From Prostheceraeus crozeri (taxonomy: Eukaryota > Platyhelminthes > Polycladida > Euryleptidae): a stretch of 64,000 nt of DNA. Below the pieces are notes generated by a model. The model was not told the origin of the DNA. It saw only the letters and a list, made by a program, of their open reading frames with translations, and searched no databases. Below, piece after piece: positions 1 to 13,100 of this stretch (position 1 is its first letter; each line of letters opens with the position of its first letter). The translations under genes were made by a program, and so were the position numbers. The stretch is from NCBI GenBank assembly GCA_907163375.1, contig CAJQUW010003176.1, forward strand, positions 496,001 to 560,000, written 5' to 3'.

Positions 1-2059
1 GAAAATGATTCAATTTTCCTTGGGCAACCTTCCATTTGTACTCTGGCGAGTGCAATTGATCCCTGATCTAAGAATTTGAAATTCGCTGATGAAGAGGTGG
101 CATCAGAGATTCGTTTATTAAGGACTGAAATGGTGAAAGAAGCACAAATTCTTCAGTTCAAGATTTGAAACTAGCAACAAGTGACTCTCTAAGTAGATTA
201 AAACTTTCATTTGCAAATGATGCGCCTGAAGTTGAAATATCTAATGTTGATGGCGAGAACGACAGGATTCAAAAAGAGTTAGTTTAGTATCAAAAAAGAG
301 TGTTTAGCATCGCTGGGACACTGTTCCGAAGAAATTTTTGCTATTAAGCATCCTAACTAAGCGGAAATTAAGCTGATTATCAAGGAAATCTAATGAAAGG
401 CATTATAATGGAAGTCTTCATGAAAAAGTCGCGATTTTATTCGTGTTTTCTTGGCTGAAATTTCAAGTTTTTAATTCAATTTTCACCGGCATGATTTCAT
501 GATACACTAAATCCATGTTTCATTTCTTGAATCTGAATAATGATGTGGACCCATTTACATCTTTCAAAGTTAATTGAAATCATTGTCCTTGATTATGTGA
601 TTTTGCTCTGCAAGTGGCAGATTGCCTGTGACATGATCACTCTTAAGAAAATACTCTTGAGGTTGAGCATGAAAGTAATAGGATCTCATCAAATTGATAA
701 TTTAACAAACATTAAATCTTCAAGGCTGTCATGACACTGAGAACTGTAAAATAGCATCATTCCTTCTGTATTACAAGCATGATCACTCTATTCCCTGGGA
801 ATTTCTTCAAACCTGCAAAAATTCGCATATCTCACATTTGCAATAATTACCAACTGTATTACCCACGAGTTCATTTAATAAATGCGAAAGTGTATACACA
901 TTGGGGATTTAATAAATGCGGAGTTACCACTCTAAGGTCGCACCAAACCCTGATTATAATGTCAACTGAAATGTTATGGCAGAAATAATCTGCTTTTATT
1001 CTTCTTTGTATCTGCAAATTGAAACGATTAAGTAGCGATGTGATATCTGCAAGAAAGGCCAAATCTGACAGTCATTTCTCATCACTTAATTCTCAGAATT
1101 CAATATCATGTTTCTTCAAAATAAACAATAGTAAATTAACGATTCTGCTTAACACACTGCCGCCGCTGAGCCAACGAATTTCAGTGTGGTGCGACAGCTC
1201 TCTCACGTCAAGTAAATAAGAAACAATGCACACACATGCATGTAAGCGCGACCAACACCATGGCCAGGTAGAGTCGTTGTTTGAGACTTCAACAGCCACT
1301 GTCACAGCCATAATAAAATTTTGGAATTTCGAAACTGAAATTTTACTTTACATCTTTCCTTGAAATATGCTTATTTCTTCATCTGCAAATATTTTAGAAG
1401 AGCTTCCTTATTACCCTCATGAGACACAAAATAGACTACTATTACCCGAAATATAATACAAACATATTATTTATCCTGGTGTGTAGCTGTCACTGTCTTG
1501 ATATCAACTTTCTCCATCAAACAAAAGTACAGAGACTGCATGCAAAGCTTGCAATAGTTGAGGGAATGAACCGTGACAGTGAAAAAAGAATTGTCTTTTC
1601 ACTCGGTGATTTAGTAGAGAAGACAAAAGCCTTCTAGCCTCGATCACGCGCACCAAAGGTCATATCAGAGACAAAATGAAATACTATTTTGTTTGGGAAC
1701 ACTTCCTCTTACCCTCACGTTAATCGTGTGTGATGTCTCCTCCAAAGCGCATATTAAAATCGAAAGTGTACTCATATTTTTTTGAGAAGAATGGGTGATT
1801 TTCCCGCCTGGTAGAGACTGGAAAAACCGTGTGAAGCACACATCAATAAGATGGGAGGAGCCGAGTTGCATGCATCCAACTTAATGCGACATTTGATAAA
1901 CTTTCATCGAAAATGATTGATAATTGATACAGCAATGATCACCAAAGATAGGTTCAGGTAAGCCTATAATGATCTATGATGTAGGTTACCAGTTTTTTCA
2001 AAAAACTAGGCTATATACATTTGCAACCCGAAGCCGGAGTCCTTTCAACCCCCGGAGTC

Positions 2060-2086
2060 GGAGTCCTATCATAATGATAGGACTCC
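2060..2086. repeat. 27-bp near-perfect palindrome
   Basis: The sequence reads ggagtcctatcat, one central base, then atgataggactcc, so both arms of 13 bp are exactly complementary. It sits just after a short ggagtc-rich stretch. It could form a tight hairpin; no role can be assigned. Confidence 0.7.
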
Positions 2087-2633
2087 ACATACCTGCTTTC
2101 ACATTTTGTTGCATACTTCCACATATTCAAAAGAAAGCATGGTTATTATGGTACAGCTATTTAACGTTATTAAGTACGGTTATTGAGTACAGTTATGGTG
2201 GCGGTATCTGACACTATTCCATTTGTTATACATCTGCATTATGCAAGTACTACATTCAGATAGGCTATTATATTGCGGCACAATATATTGTTCAAACAAA
2301 GACATTTCATAAATCATAGAATCAATAAGCTAATCAGGCCATGAAAAATGTTGAACCCCGTGTCCTATTATTCGAGCGTCGCGTATGTACATACAATGAA
2401 CCAATCCGAGATCATTTACCGAGAAAATAGTACGTCTATGTCTAGCCTTGCATTGAAGACCAGAACAACGTTTTGACCGGTAGCAACAATAGGTTGCGAA
2501 CGCATAATGAATATGCCCAACTGTTTGCCTACATTCAAAATGAATGCAGGCCTACACAACGCGCAGCTAGACACTGAGATTCAATACTTTCAATTCAAAG
2601 ATATGCAAAAGAATAAAAAGATTTCAGATTATT

Positions 2634-2699
2634 TCGGATCGGATTTACTATTAAGTCATTCGGATCGGATTTACTATTAAGTCATTCGGATCGGATTCG
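2634..2699 (+). repeat. 26-bp tandem repeat, about 2.5 copies
   Basis: Copies start at 2634, 2660 and 2686, each opening with tcggatcgg; the first two continue with atttactattaagtcat. The period is exactly 26 bp. This is a minor minisatellite with no coding content. Confidence 0.8.
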
Positions 2700-4128
2700 G
2701 GTACTTCCCGTATACAATCGGATCAGATTGACGGCCATTCTGTGATCCGACACACATATTTACTTCCAACGGACATGCGATTGAGATCATGTTAAAAAGT
2801 CATCTGGAGTACACCTTTAAATTGAAAAAGAATCACAGAACCCGTGGTGGGTGGATTCGAGAATGTACGGCAACTAAAATGCGGTTCTAATTCTATTCTT
2901 CCCCACCCCACATTTTTGTTGTTGACACCCGCGAGTGGTGCATCGTCAACGATTTTCTCTTGCTCCTAAGTTTAGTCTCACCCAATCTTTGGTTTCTCAC
3001 CACAACACCGCCGCAAAAGCGTTGAATGTGTAAAACTCTGGTTAGGTGAAAATTCACAGCACTTGCTTTGTCGTTCACTGTTATACACAACCATCCCACG
3101 AAGTTCATGATCACAGCTGCATCTTGTATTTTAGCTGAGTATCCTAGCGTAAGGGAGCAATCCTTCATCCCAGGGTTCAAAAAAGACTTCTCAGTAGTAT
3201 TGTAGTGTCATTCAGTAACAGATCAAGTCTATTCTAAATCCAATGTGATTAAGTTTGACGAAATTTGATGAATTTAGAAAAATTGGAAAATATGGGGCGG
3301 AATAAGCTTAGAAGCACACCGATACCCGGTTCTTGAAAGCTGTTATATGTCAAAATCAAAAGTGAGAAATTTATCCCTCTTTGGTGGTCTTTGACACCCC
3401 GTAATCTGTTTTTGACAGCATATGCAGATCAATTTCGATGCGTTTATTTGATATGCATGCGAGAGTCACCAGAATAACGACACCAGACAGATGGTGCGGA
3501 ACGCCTTCAACCGACGAATGCAGCGGTTTGGAGAGCTTTCAGAACAGCTGCTTTAGACATGGAGCGGAGCGTCCAATCGACGAATGCAGCGGACGCCTTC
3601 TGCCGGCGGTCGTGGAGAGGACCGACTTTGGCTAACAAATACATGAAATAGATGCACATTTTCGTTCCCAACAAACATAATTTTCAGCCTCTTCTCACAA
3701 TGAGTGCTCTTAATAAAGCTGAGAGACTAAAAATGTGAATAAAATGAAATGCTCAACTCCATTTGATTGAACGCTATTTCAAATTACGCTTAGTTGGTTA
3801 ATAATAAAAGCCACAGGGCTATATTTTCTTGATGCGATTCGACTTACTAACCCCTCATTCCGTGTTCATCCTTTCATCCGACATTCTATGACGATTCCGC
3901 AGTAGGCGAAAATGTAAAAAATTAACGTAAAGCTCATAGAACAGAATTTAGCTTTATTTAGCAAAACGACTGCAATTTTTCACTTTTAGGATTCAAAACA
4001 ATCAGCTCGTGAGTTTCTAGAAATTACAGCTTTATGACTTCAATAGTCTTTCTTATTTTTTTCAATTTTCCTTCAAAAGAATCACAGCTCTTTAGGCTGA
4101 AGTGTGTTTCACCGATTAACTTTGAAGA

Positions 4129-7100
4129 ATTCAGCGTAGCAAAGTGCGTCAGTGTAACAAAGTTAAAAAAAACAAGCTAATGACTAGTTACTTTTCAATA
4201 GGTACAAAGTATGATTTAAAAGAAAATTTTTATATCCTAAAATGTCTAAAAATTTTAAAAATACTTACTAGAAGGACAAACAACGCTTCTCCTCTCCTCA
4301 TGTGTAATGAATTGGCGAGTAAGTCGTTCTGTTCAAAATTATGTTTATCACTTATATATTGAAAAGATCCTATTTAACAGTCTGCCCATTCAGATGATAA
4401 GAGGACAGGTCTGTTTCCAATCAAAATACCAGATCTAGCTAATAGCACAGCGGGATTACGCTATCTAAAATCTACCAAATGTGTAAGAGAATTAATATTA
4501 GTTCCTTAAGCTAAAACGTGAAATAGAATTGTACAAAATATGCATACAAATTATTTGACTATTTTTAATGAGGTCATCAACAGGAACTTGGTCAGGACGA
4601 TCGCGTTTCGACCGCTTAATCCTGGACGCTCAAACCCGACCAAGCGCGGTCCTGTACATTTAAGATGCACAGCCTCAAAGATTAAATTTATAATAGAGAA
4701 AGGTTAGCATCTATCAAAAAAAAATAGAGTCACTATTGACTGAAATGTACCTCAGGCATTTGAAAGAAGGACAGAGTCCAGCCAGTAGAGGTCAAGAGGC
4801 GGGGACATAATCCACCTTCAACTCAAGACGTGCTGCAAAAACAATTCAGCGTAGCAAAGTGCGTCAAGGTAACAAAGTTAAAAAAAAACAAGCTAATGAC
4901 TAGTTACTTTTCAATAGGTACAAAGTATGATTTAAAAGAAAATTTTTATATCCTAAAATGTCTAAAAATTTTAAAAATACTTACTAGAAGGACAAACAAC
5001 GCTTCTCCTCTCCTCATGTGTAATGAATTGGCGAGTAAGTCGTTCTGTTCAAAATTATGTTTATCACTTATATATTGAAAAGATCCTATTTAACAGTCTG
5101 CCCATTCAGATGATAAGAGGACAGGTCTGTTTCCAATCAAAATACCAGATCTAGCTAATAGCACAGCGGGATTACGCTATCTAAAATCTACCAAATGTGT
5201 AAGAGAATTAATATTAGTTCCTTAAGCTAAAACGTGAAATAGAATTGTACAAAATATGCATACAAATTATTTGACTATTTTTAATGAGGTCATCAACAGG
5301 AACTTGGTCAGGACGATCGCGTTTCGACCGCTTAATCCTGGACGCTCAAACCCGACCAAGCGCGGTCCTGTACATTTAAGATGCACAGCCTCAAAGATTA
5401 AATTTATAATAGAGAAAGGTTAGCATCTATCAAAAAAAAATAGAGTCACTATTGACTGAAATGTACCTCAGGCATTTGAAAGAAGGACAGAGTCCAGCCA
5501 GTAGAGGTCAAGAGGCGGGGACATAATCCACCTTCAACTCAAGACGTGCTGCAAAAACAATTCAGCGTAGCAAAGTGCGTCAAGGTAACAAAGTTAAAAA
5601 AAACAAGCTAATGACTAGTTACTTTTCAATAGGTACAAAGTATGATTTAAAAGAAAATTTTTATATCCTAAAATGTCTAAAAATTTTAAAAATACTTACT
5701 AGAAGGACAAACAACGCTTCTCCTCTCCTCATGTGTAATGAATTGGCGAGTAAGTCGTTCTGTTCAAAATTATGTTTATCACTTATATATTGAAAAGATC
5801 CTATTTAACAGTCTGCCCATTCAGATGATAAGAGGACAGGTCTGTTTCCAATCAAAATACCAGATCTAGCTAATAGCACAGCGGGATTACGCTATCTAAA
5901 ATCTACCAAATGTGTAAGAGAATTAATATTAGTTCCTTAAGCTAAAACGTGAAATAGAATTGTACAAAATATGCATACAAATTATTTGACTATTTTTAAT
6001 GAGGTCATCAACAGGAACTTGGTCAGGACGATCGCGTTTCGACCGCTTAATCCTGGACGCTCAAACCCGACCAAGCGCGGTCCTGTACATTTAAGATGCA
6101 CAGCCTCAAAGATTAAATTTATAATAGAGAAAGGTTAGCATCTATCAAAAAAAATAGAGTCACTATTGACTGAAATGTACCTCAGGCATTTGAAAGAAGG
6201 ACAGAGTCCAGCCAGTAGAGGTCAAGAGGCGGGGACATAATCCACCTTCAACTCAAGACGTGCTGCAAAAACAATTCAGCGTAGCAAAGTGCGTCAGTGT
6301 AACAAAGTTAAAAAAAACAAGCTAATGACTAGTTACTTTTCAATAGGTACAAAGTATGATTTAAAAGAAAATTTTTATATCCTAAAATGTCTAAAAATTT
6401 TAAAAATACTTACTAGAAGGACAAACAACGCTTCTCCTCTCCTCATGTGTAATGAATTGGCGAGTAAGTCGTTCTGTTCAAAATTATGTTTATCACTTAT
6501 ATATTGAAAAGATCCTATTTAACAGTCTGCCCATTCAGATGATAAGAGGACAGGTCTGTTTCCAATCAAAATACCAGATCTAGCTAATAGCACAGCGGGA
6601 TTACGCTATCTAAAATCTACCAAATGTGTAAGAGAATTAATATTAGTTCCTTAAGCTAAAACGTGAAATAGAATTGTACAAAATATGCATACAAATTATT
6701 TGACTATTTTTAATGAGGTCATCAACAGGAACTTGGTCAGGACGATCGCGTTTCGACCGCTTAATCCTGGACGCTCAAACCCGACCAAGCGCGGTCCTGT
6801 ACATTTAAGATGCACAGCCTCAAAGATTAAATTTATAATAGAGAAAGGTTAGCATCTATCAAAAAAAAATAGAGTCACTATTGACTGAAATGTACCTCAG
6901 GCATTTGAAAGAAGGACAGAGTCCAGCCAGTAGAGGTCAAGAGGCGGGGACATAATCCACCTTCAACTCAAGACGTGCTGCAAAAACAATTCAGCGTAGC
7001 AAAGTGCGTCAGTGTAACAAAGTTAAAAAAACAAGCTAATGACTAGTTACTTTTCAATAGGTACAAAGTATGATTTAAAAGAAAATTTTTATATCCTAAA

Positions 7101-10100
7101 ATGTCTAAAAATTTTAAAAATACTTACTAGAAGGACAAACAACGCTTCTCCTCTCCTCATGTGTAATGAATTGGCGAGTAAGTCGTTCTGTTCAAAATTA
7201 TGTTTATCACTTATATATTGAAAAGATCCTATTTAACAGTCTGCCCATTCAGATGATAAGAGGACAGGTCTGTTTCCAATCAAAATACCAGATCTAGCTA
7301 ATAGCACAGCGGGATTACGCTATCTAAAATCTACCAAATGTGTAAGAGAATTAATATTAGTTCCTTAAGCTAAAACGTGAAATAGAATTGTACAAAATAT
7401 GCATACAAATTATTTGACTATTTTTAATGAGGTCATCAACAGGAACTTGGTCAGGACGATCGCGTTTCGACCGCTTAATCCTGGACGCTCAAACCCGACC
7501 AAGCGCGGTCCTGTACATTTAAGATGCACAGCCTCAAAGATTAAATTTATAATAGAGAAAGGTTAGCATCTATCAAAAAAAAATAGAGTCACTATTGACT
7601 GAAATGTACCTCAGGCATTTGAAAGAAGGACAGAGTCCAGCCAGTAGAGGTCAAGAGGCGGGGACATAATCCACCTTCAACTCAAGACGTGCTGCAAAAA
7701 CAATTCAGCGTAGCAAAGTGCGTCAGTGTAACAAAGTTAAAAAAAACAAGCTAATGACTAGTTACTTTTCAATAGGTACAAAGTATGATTTAAAAGAAAA
7801 TTTTTATATCCTAAAATGTCTAAAAATTTTAAAAATACTTACTAGAAGGACAAACAACGCTTCTCCTCTCCTCATGTGTAATGAATTGGCGAGTAAGTCG
7901 TTCTGTTCAAAATTATGTTTATCACTTATATATTGAAAAGATCCTATTTAACAGTCTGCCCATTCAGATGATAAGAGGACAGGTCTGTTTCCAATCAAAA
8001 TACCAGATCTAGCTAATAGCACAGCGGGATTACGCTATCTAAAATCTACCAAATGTGTAAGAGAATTAATATTAGTTCCTTAAGCTAAAACGTGAAATAG
8101 AATTGTACAAAATATGCATACAAATTATTTGACTATTTTTAATGAGGTCATCAACAGGAACTTGGTCAGGACGATCGCGTTTCGACCGCTTAATCCTGGA
8201 CGCTCAAACCCGACCAAGCGCGGTCCTGTACATTTAAGATGCACAGCCTCAAAGATTAAATTTATAATAGAGAAAGGTTAGCATCTATCAAAAAAAATAG
8301 AGTCACTATTGACTGAAATGTACCTCAGGCATTTGAAAGAAGGACAGAGTCCAGCCAGTAGAGGTCAAGAGGCGGGGACATAATCCACCTTCAACTCAAG
8401 ACGTGCTGCAAAAACAATTCAGCGTAGCAAAGTGCGTCAAGGTAACAAAGTTAAAAAAAACAAGCTAATGACTAGTTACTTTTCAATAGGTACAAAGTAT
8501 GATTTAAAAGAAAATTTTTATATCCTAAAATGTCTAAAAATTTTAAAAATACTTACTAGAAGGACAAACAACGCTTCTCCTCTCCTCATGTGTAATGAAT
8601 TGGCGAGTAAGTCGTTCTGTTCAAAATTATGTTTATCACTTATATATTGAAAAGATCCTATTTAACAGTCTGCCCATTCAGATGATAAGAGGACAGGTCT
8701 GTTTCCAATCAAAATACCAGATCTAGCTAATAGCACAGCGGGATTACGCTATCTAAAATCTACCAAATGTGTAAGAGAATTAATATTAGTTCCTTAAGCT
8801 AAAACGTGAAATAGAATTGTACAAAATATGCATACAAATTATTTGACTATTTTTAATGAGGTCATCAACAGGAACTTGGTCAGGACGATCGCGTTTCGAC
8901 CGCTTAATCCTGGACGCTCAAACCCGACCAAGCGCGGTCCTGTACATTTAAGATGCACAGCCTCAAAGATTAAATTTATAATAGAGAAAGGTTAGCATCT
9001 ATCAAAAAAAAATAGAGTCACTATTGACTGAAATGTACCTCAGGCATTTGAAAGAAGGACAGAGTCCAGCCAGTAGAGGTCAAGAGGCGGGGACATAATC
9101 CACCTTCAACTCAAGACGTGCTGCAAAAACAATTCAGCGTAGCAAAGTGCGTCAGTGTAACAAAGTTAAAAAAAACAAGCTAATGACTAGTTACTTTTCA
9201 ATAGGTACAAAGTATGATTTAAAAGAAAATTTTTATATCCTAAAATGTCTAAAAATTTTAAAAATACTTACTAGAAGGACAAACAACGCTTCTCCTCTCC
9301 TCATGTGTAATGAATTGGCGAGTAAGTCGTTCTGTTCAAAATTATGTTTATCACTTATATATTGAAAAGATCCTATTTAACAGTCTGCCCATTCAGATGA
9401 TAAGAGGACAGGTCTGTTTCCAATCAAAATACCAGATCTAGCTAATAGCACAGCGGGATTACGCTATCTAAAATCTACCAAATGTGTAAGAGAATTAATA
9501 TTAGTTCCTTAAGCTAAAACGTGAAATAGAATTGTACAAAATATGCATACAAATTATTTGACTATTTTTAATGAGGTCATCAACAGGAACTTGGTCAGGA
9601 CGATCGCGTTTCGACCGCTTAATCCTGGACGCTCAAACCCGACCAAGCGCGGTCCTGTACATTTAAGATGCACAGCCTCAAAGATTAAATTTATAATAGA
9701 GAAAGGTTAGCATCTATCAAAAAAAAATAGAGTCACTATTGACTGAAATGTACCTCAGGCATTTGAAAGAAGGACAGAGTCCAGCCAGTAGAGGTCAAGA
9801 GGCGGGGACATAATCCACCTTCAACTCAAGACGTGCTGCAAAAACAATTCAGCGTAGCAAAGTGCGTCAAGGTAACAAAGTTAAAAAAAACAAGCTAATG
9901 ACTAGTTACTTTTCAATAGGTACAAAGTATGATTTAAAAGAAAATTTTTATATCCTAAAATGTCTAAAAATTTTAAAAATACTTACTAGAAGGACAAACA
10001 ACGCTTCTCCTCTCCTCATGTGTAATGAATTGGCGAGTAAGTCGTTCTGTTCAAAATTATGTTTATCACTTATATATTGAAAAGATCCTATTTAACAGTC

Positions 10101-13100
10101 TGCCCATTCAGATGATAAGAGGACAGGTCTGTTTCCAATCAAAATACCAGATCTAGCTAATAGCACAGCGGGATTACGCTATCTAAAATCTACCAAATGT
10201 GTAAGAGAATTAATATTAGTTCCTTAAGCTAAAACGTGAAATAGAATTGTACAAAATATGCATACAAATTATTTGACTATTTTTAATGAGGTCATCAACA
10301 GGAACTTGGTCAGGACGATCGCGTTTCGACCGCTTAATCCTGGACGCTCAAACCCGACCAAGCGCGGTCCTGTACATTTAAGATGCACAGCCTCAAAGAT
10401 TAAATTTATAATAGAGAAAGGTTAGCATCTATCAAAAAAAAATAGAGTCACTATTGACTGAAATGTACCTCAGGCATTTGAAAGAAGGACAGAGTCCAGC
10501 CAGTAGAGGTCAAGAGGCGGGGACATAATCCACCTTCAACTCAAGACGTGCTGCAAAAACAATTCAGCGTAGCAAAGTGCGTCAGTGTAACAAAGTTAAA
10601 AAAAACAAGCTAATGACTAGTTACTTTTCAATAGGTACAAAGTATGATTTAAAAGAAAATTTTTATATCCTAAAATGTCTAAAAATTTTAAAAATACTTA
10701 CTAGAAGGACAAACAACGCTTCTCCTCTCCTCATGTGTAATGAATTGGCGAGTAAGTCGTTCTGTTCAAAATTATGTTTATCACTTATATATTGAAAAGA
10801 TCCTATTTAACAGTCTGCCCATTCAGATGATAAGAGGACAGGTCTGTTTCCAATCAAAATACCAGATCTAGCTAATAGCACAGCGGGATTACGCTATCTA
10901 AAATCTACCAAATGTGTAAGAGAATTAATATTAGTTCCTTAAGCTAAAACGTGAAATAGAATTGTACAAAATATGCATACAAATTATTTGACTATTTTTA
11001 ATGAGGTCATCAACAGGAACTTGGTCAGGACGATCGCGTTTCGACCGCTTAATCCTGGACGCTCAAACCCGACCAAGCGCGGTCCTGTACATTTAAGATG
11101 CACAGCCTCAAAGATTAAATTTATAATAGAGAAAGGTTAGCATCTATCAAAAAAAAATAGAGTCACTATTGACTGAAATGTACCTCAGGCATTTGAAAGA
11201 AGGACAGAGTCCAGCCAGTAGAGGTCAAGAGGCGGGGACATAATCCACCTTCAACTCAAGACGTGCTGCAAAAACAATTCAGCGTAGCAAAGTGCGTCAG
11301 TGTAACAAAGTTAAAAAAAACAAGCTAATGACTAGTTACTTTTCAATAGGTACAAAGTATGATTTAAAAGAAAATTTTTATATCCTAAAATGTCTAAAAA
11401 TTTTAAAAATACTTACTAGAAGGACAAACAACGCTTCTCCTCTCCTCATGTGTAATGAATTGGCGAGTAAGTCGTTCTGTTCAAAATTATGTTTATCACT
11501 TATATATTGAAAAGATCCTATTTAACAGTCTGCCCATTCAGATGATAAGAGGACAGGTCTGTTTCCAATCAAAATACCAGATCTAGCTAATAGCACAGCG
11601 GGATTACGCTATCTAAAATCTACCAAATGTGTAAGAGAATTAATATTAGTTCCTTAAGCTAAAACGTGAAATAGAATTGTACAAAATATGCATACAAATT
11701 ATTTGACTATTTTTAATGAGGTCATCAACAGGAACTTGGTCAGGACGATCGCGTTTCGACCGCTTAATCCTGGACGCTCAAACCCGACCAAGCGCGGTCC
11801 TGTACATTTAAGATGCACAGCCTCAAAGATTAAATTTATAATAGAGAAAGGTTAGCATCTATCAAAAAAAAATAGAGTCACTATTGACTGAAATGTACCT
11901 CAGGCATTTGAAAGAAGGACAGAGTCCAGCCAGTAGAGGTCAAGAGGCGGGGACATAATCCACCTTCAACTCAAGACGTGCTGCAAAAACAATTCAGCGT
12001 AGCAAAGTGCGTCAGTGTAACAAAGTTAAAAAAAACAAGCTAATGACTAGTTACTTTTCAATAGGTACAAAGTATGATTTAAAAGAAAATTTTTATATCC
12101 TAAAATGTCTAAAAATTTTAAAAATACTTACTAGAAGGACAAACAACGCTTCTCCTCTCCTCATGTGTAATGAATTGGCGAGTAAGTCGTTCTGTTCAAA
12201 ATTATGTTTATCACTTATATATTGAAAAGATCCTATTTAACAGTCTGCCCATTCAGATGATAAGAGGACAGGTCTGTTTCCAATCAAAATACCAGATCTA
12301 GCTAATAGCACAGCGGGATTACGCTATCTAAAATCTACCAAATGTGTAAGAGAATTAATATTAGTTCCTTAAGCTAAAACGTGAAATAGAATTGTACAAA
12401 ATATGCATACAAATTATTTGACTATTTTTAATGAGGTCATCAACAGGAACTTGGTCAGGACGATCGCGTTTCGACCGCTTAATCCTGGACGCTCAAACCC
12501 GACCAAGCGCGGTCCTGTACATTTAAGATGCACAGCCTCAAAGATTAAATTTATAATAGAGAAAGGTTAGCATCTATCAAAAAAAAAATAGAGTCACTAT
12601 TGACTGAAATGTACCTCAGGCATTTGAAAGAAGGACAGAGTCCAGCCAGTAGAGGTCAAGAGGCGGGGACATAATCCACCTTCAACTCAAGACGTGCTGC
12701 AAAAACAATTCAGCGTAGCAAAGTGCGTCAGTGTAACAAAGTTAAAAAAAACAAGCTAATGACTAGTTACTTTTCAATAGGTACAAAGTATGATTTAAAA
12801 GAAAATTTTTATATCCTAAAATGTCTAAAAATTTTAAAAATACTTACTAGAAGGACAAACAACGCTTCTCCTCTCCTCATGTGTAATGAATTGGCGAGTA
12901 AGTCGTTCTGTTCAAAATTATGTTTATCACTTATATATTGAAAAGATCCTATTTAACAGTCTGCCCATTCAGATGATAAGAGGACAGGTCTGTTTCCAAT
13001 CAAAATACCAGATCTAGCTAATAGCACAGCGGGATTACGCTATCTAAAATCTACCAAATGTGTAAGAGAATTAATATTAGTTCCTTAAGCTAAAACGTGA

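Larger units (their letters stand above)
1..4128. other. AT-rich unique region, no gene recognised
   Basis: No open frame here looks like a known family. Positions 79-168 and 165-287 (+) carry two short, frame-shifted stretches of charged coding-like sequence that could be remnants of one coiled-coil coding region, but stops follow on both sides and I would not call a gene. The rest holds only short chance ORFs and the two small repeats listed separately. Confidence 0.5.

Noticed and set aside
4185..4240. Possible spliced-leader RNA gene in the satellite (cttttcaatag followed by gtacaaag and an AT-rich tract)
   Set aside because: A donor-like site alone is weak; I see no convincing Sm site or leader match and cannot support it.
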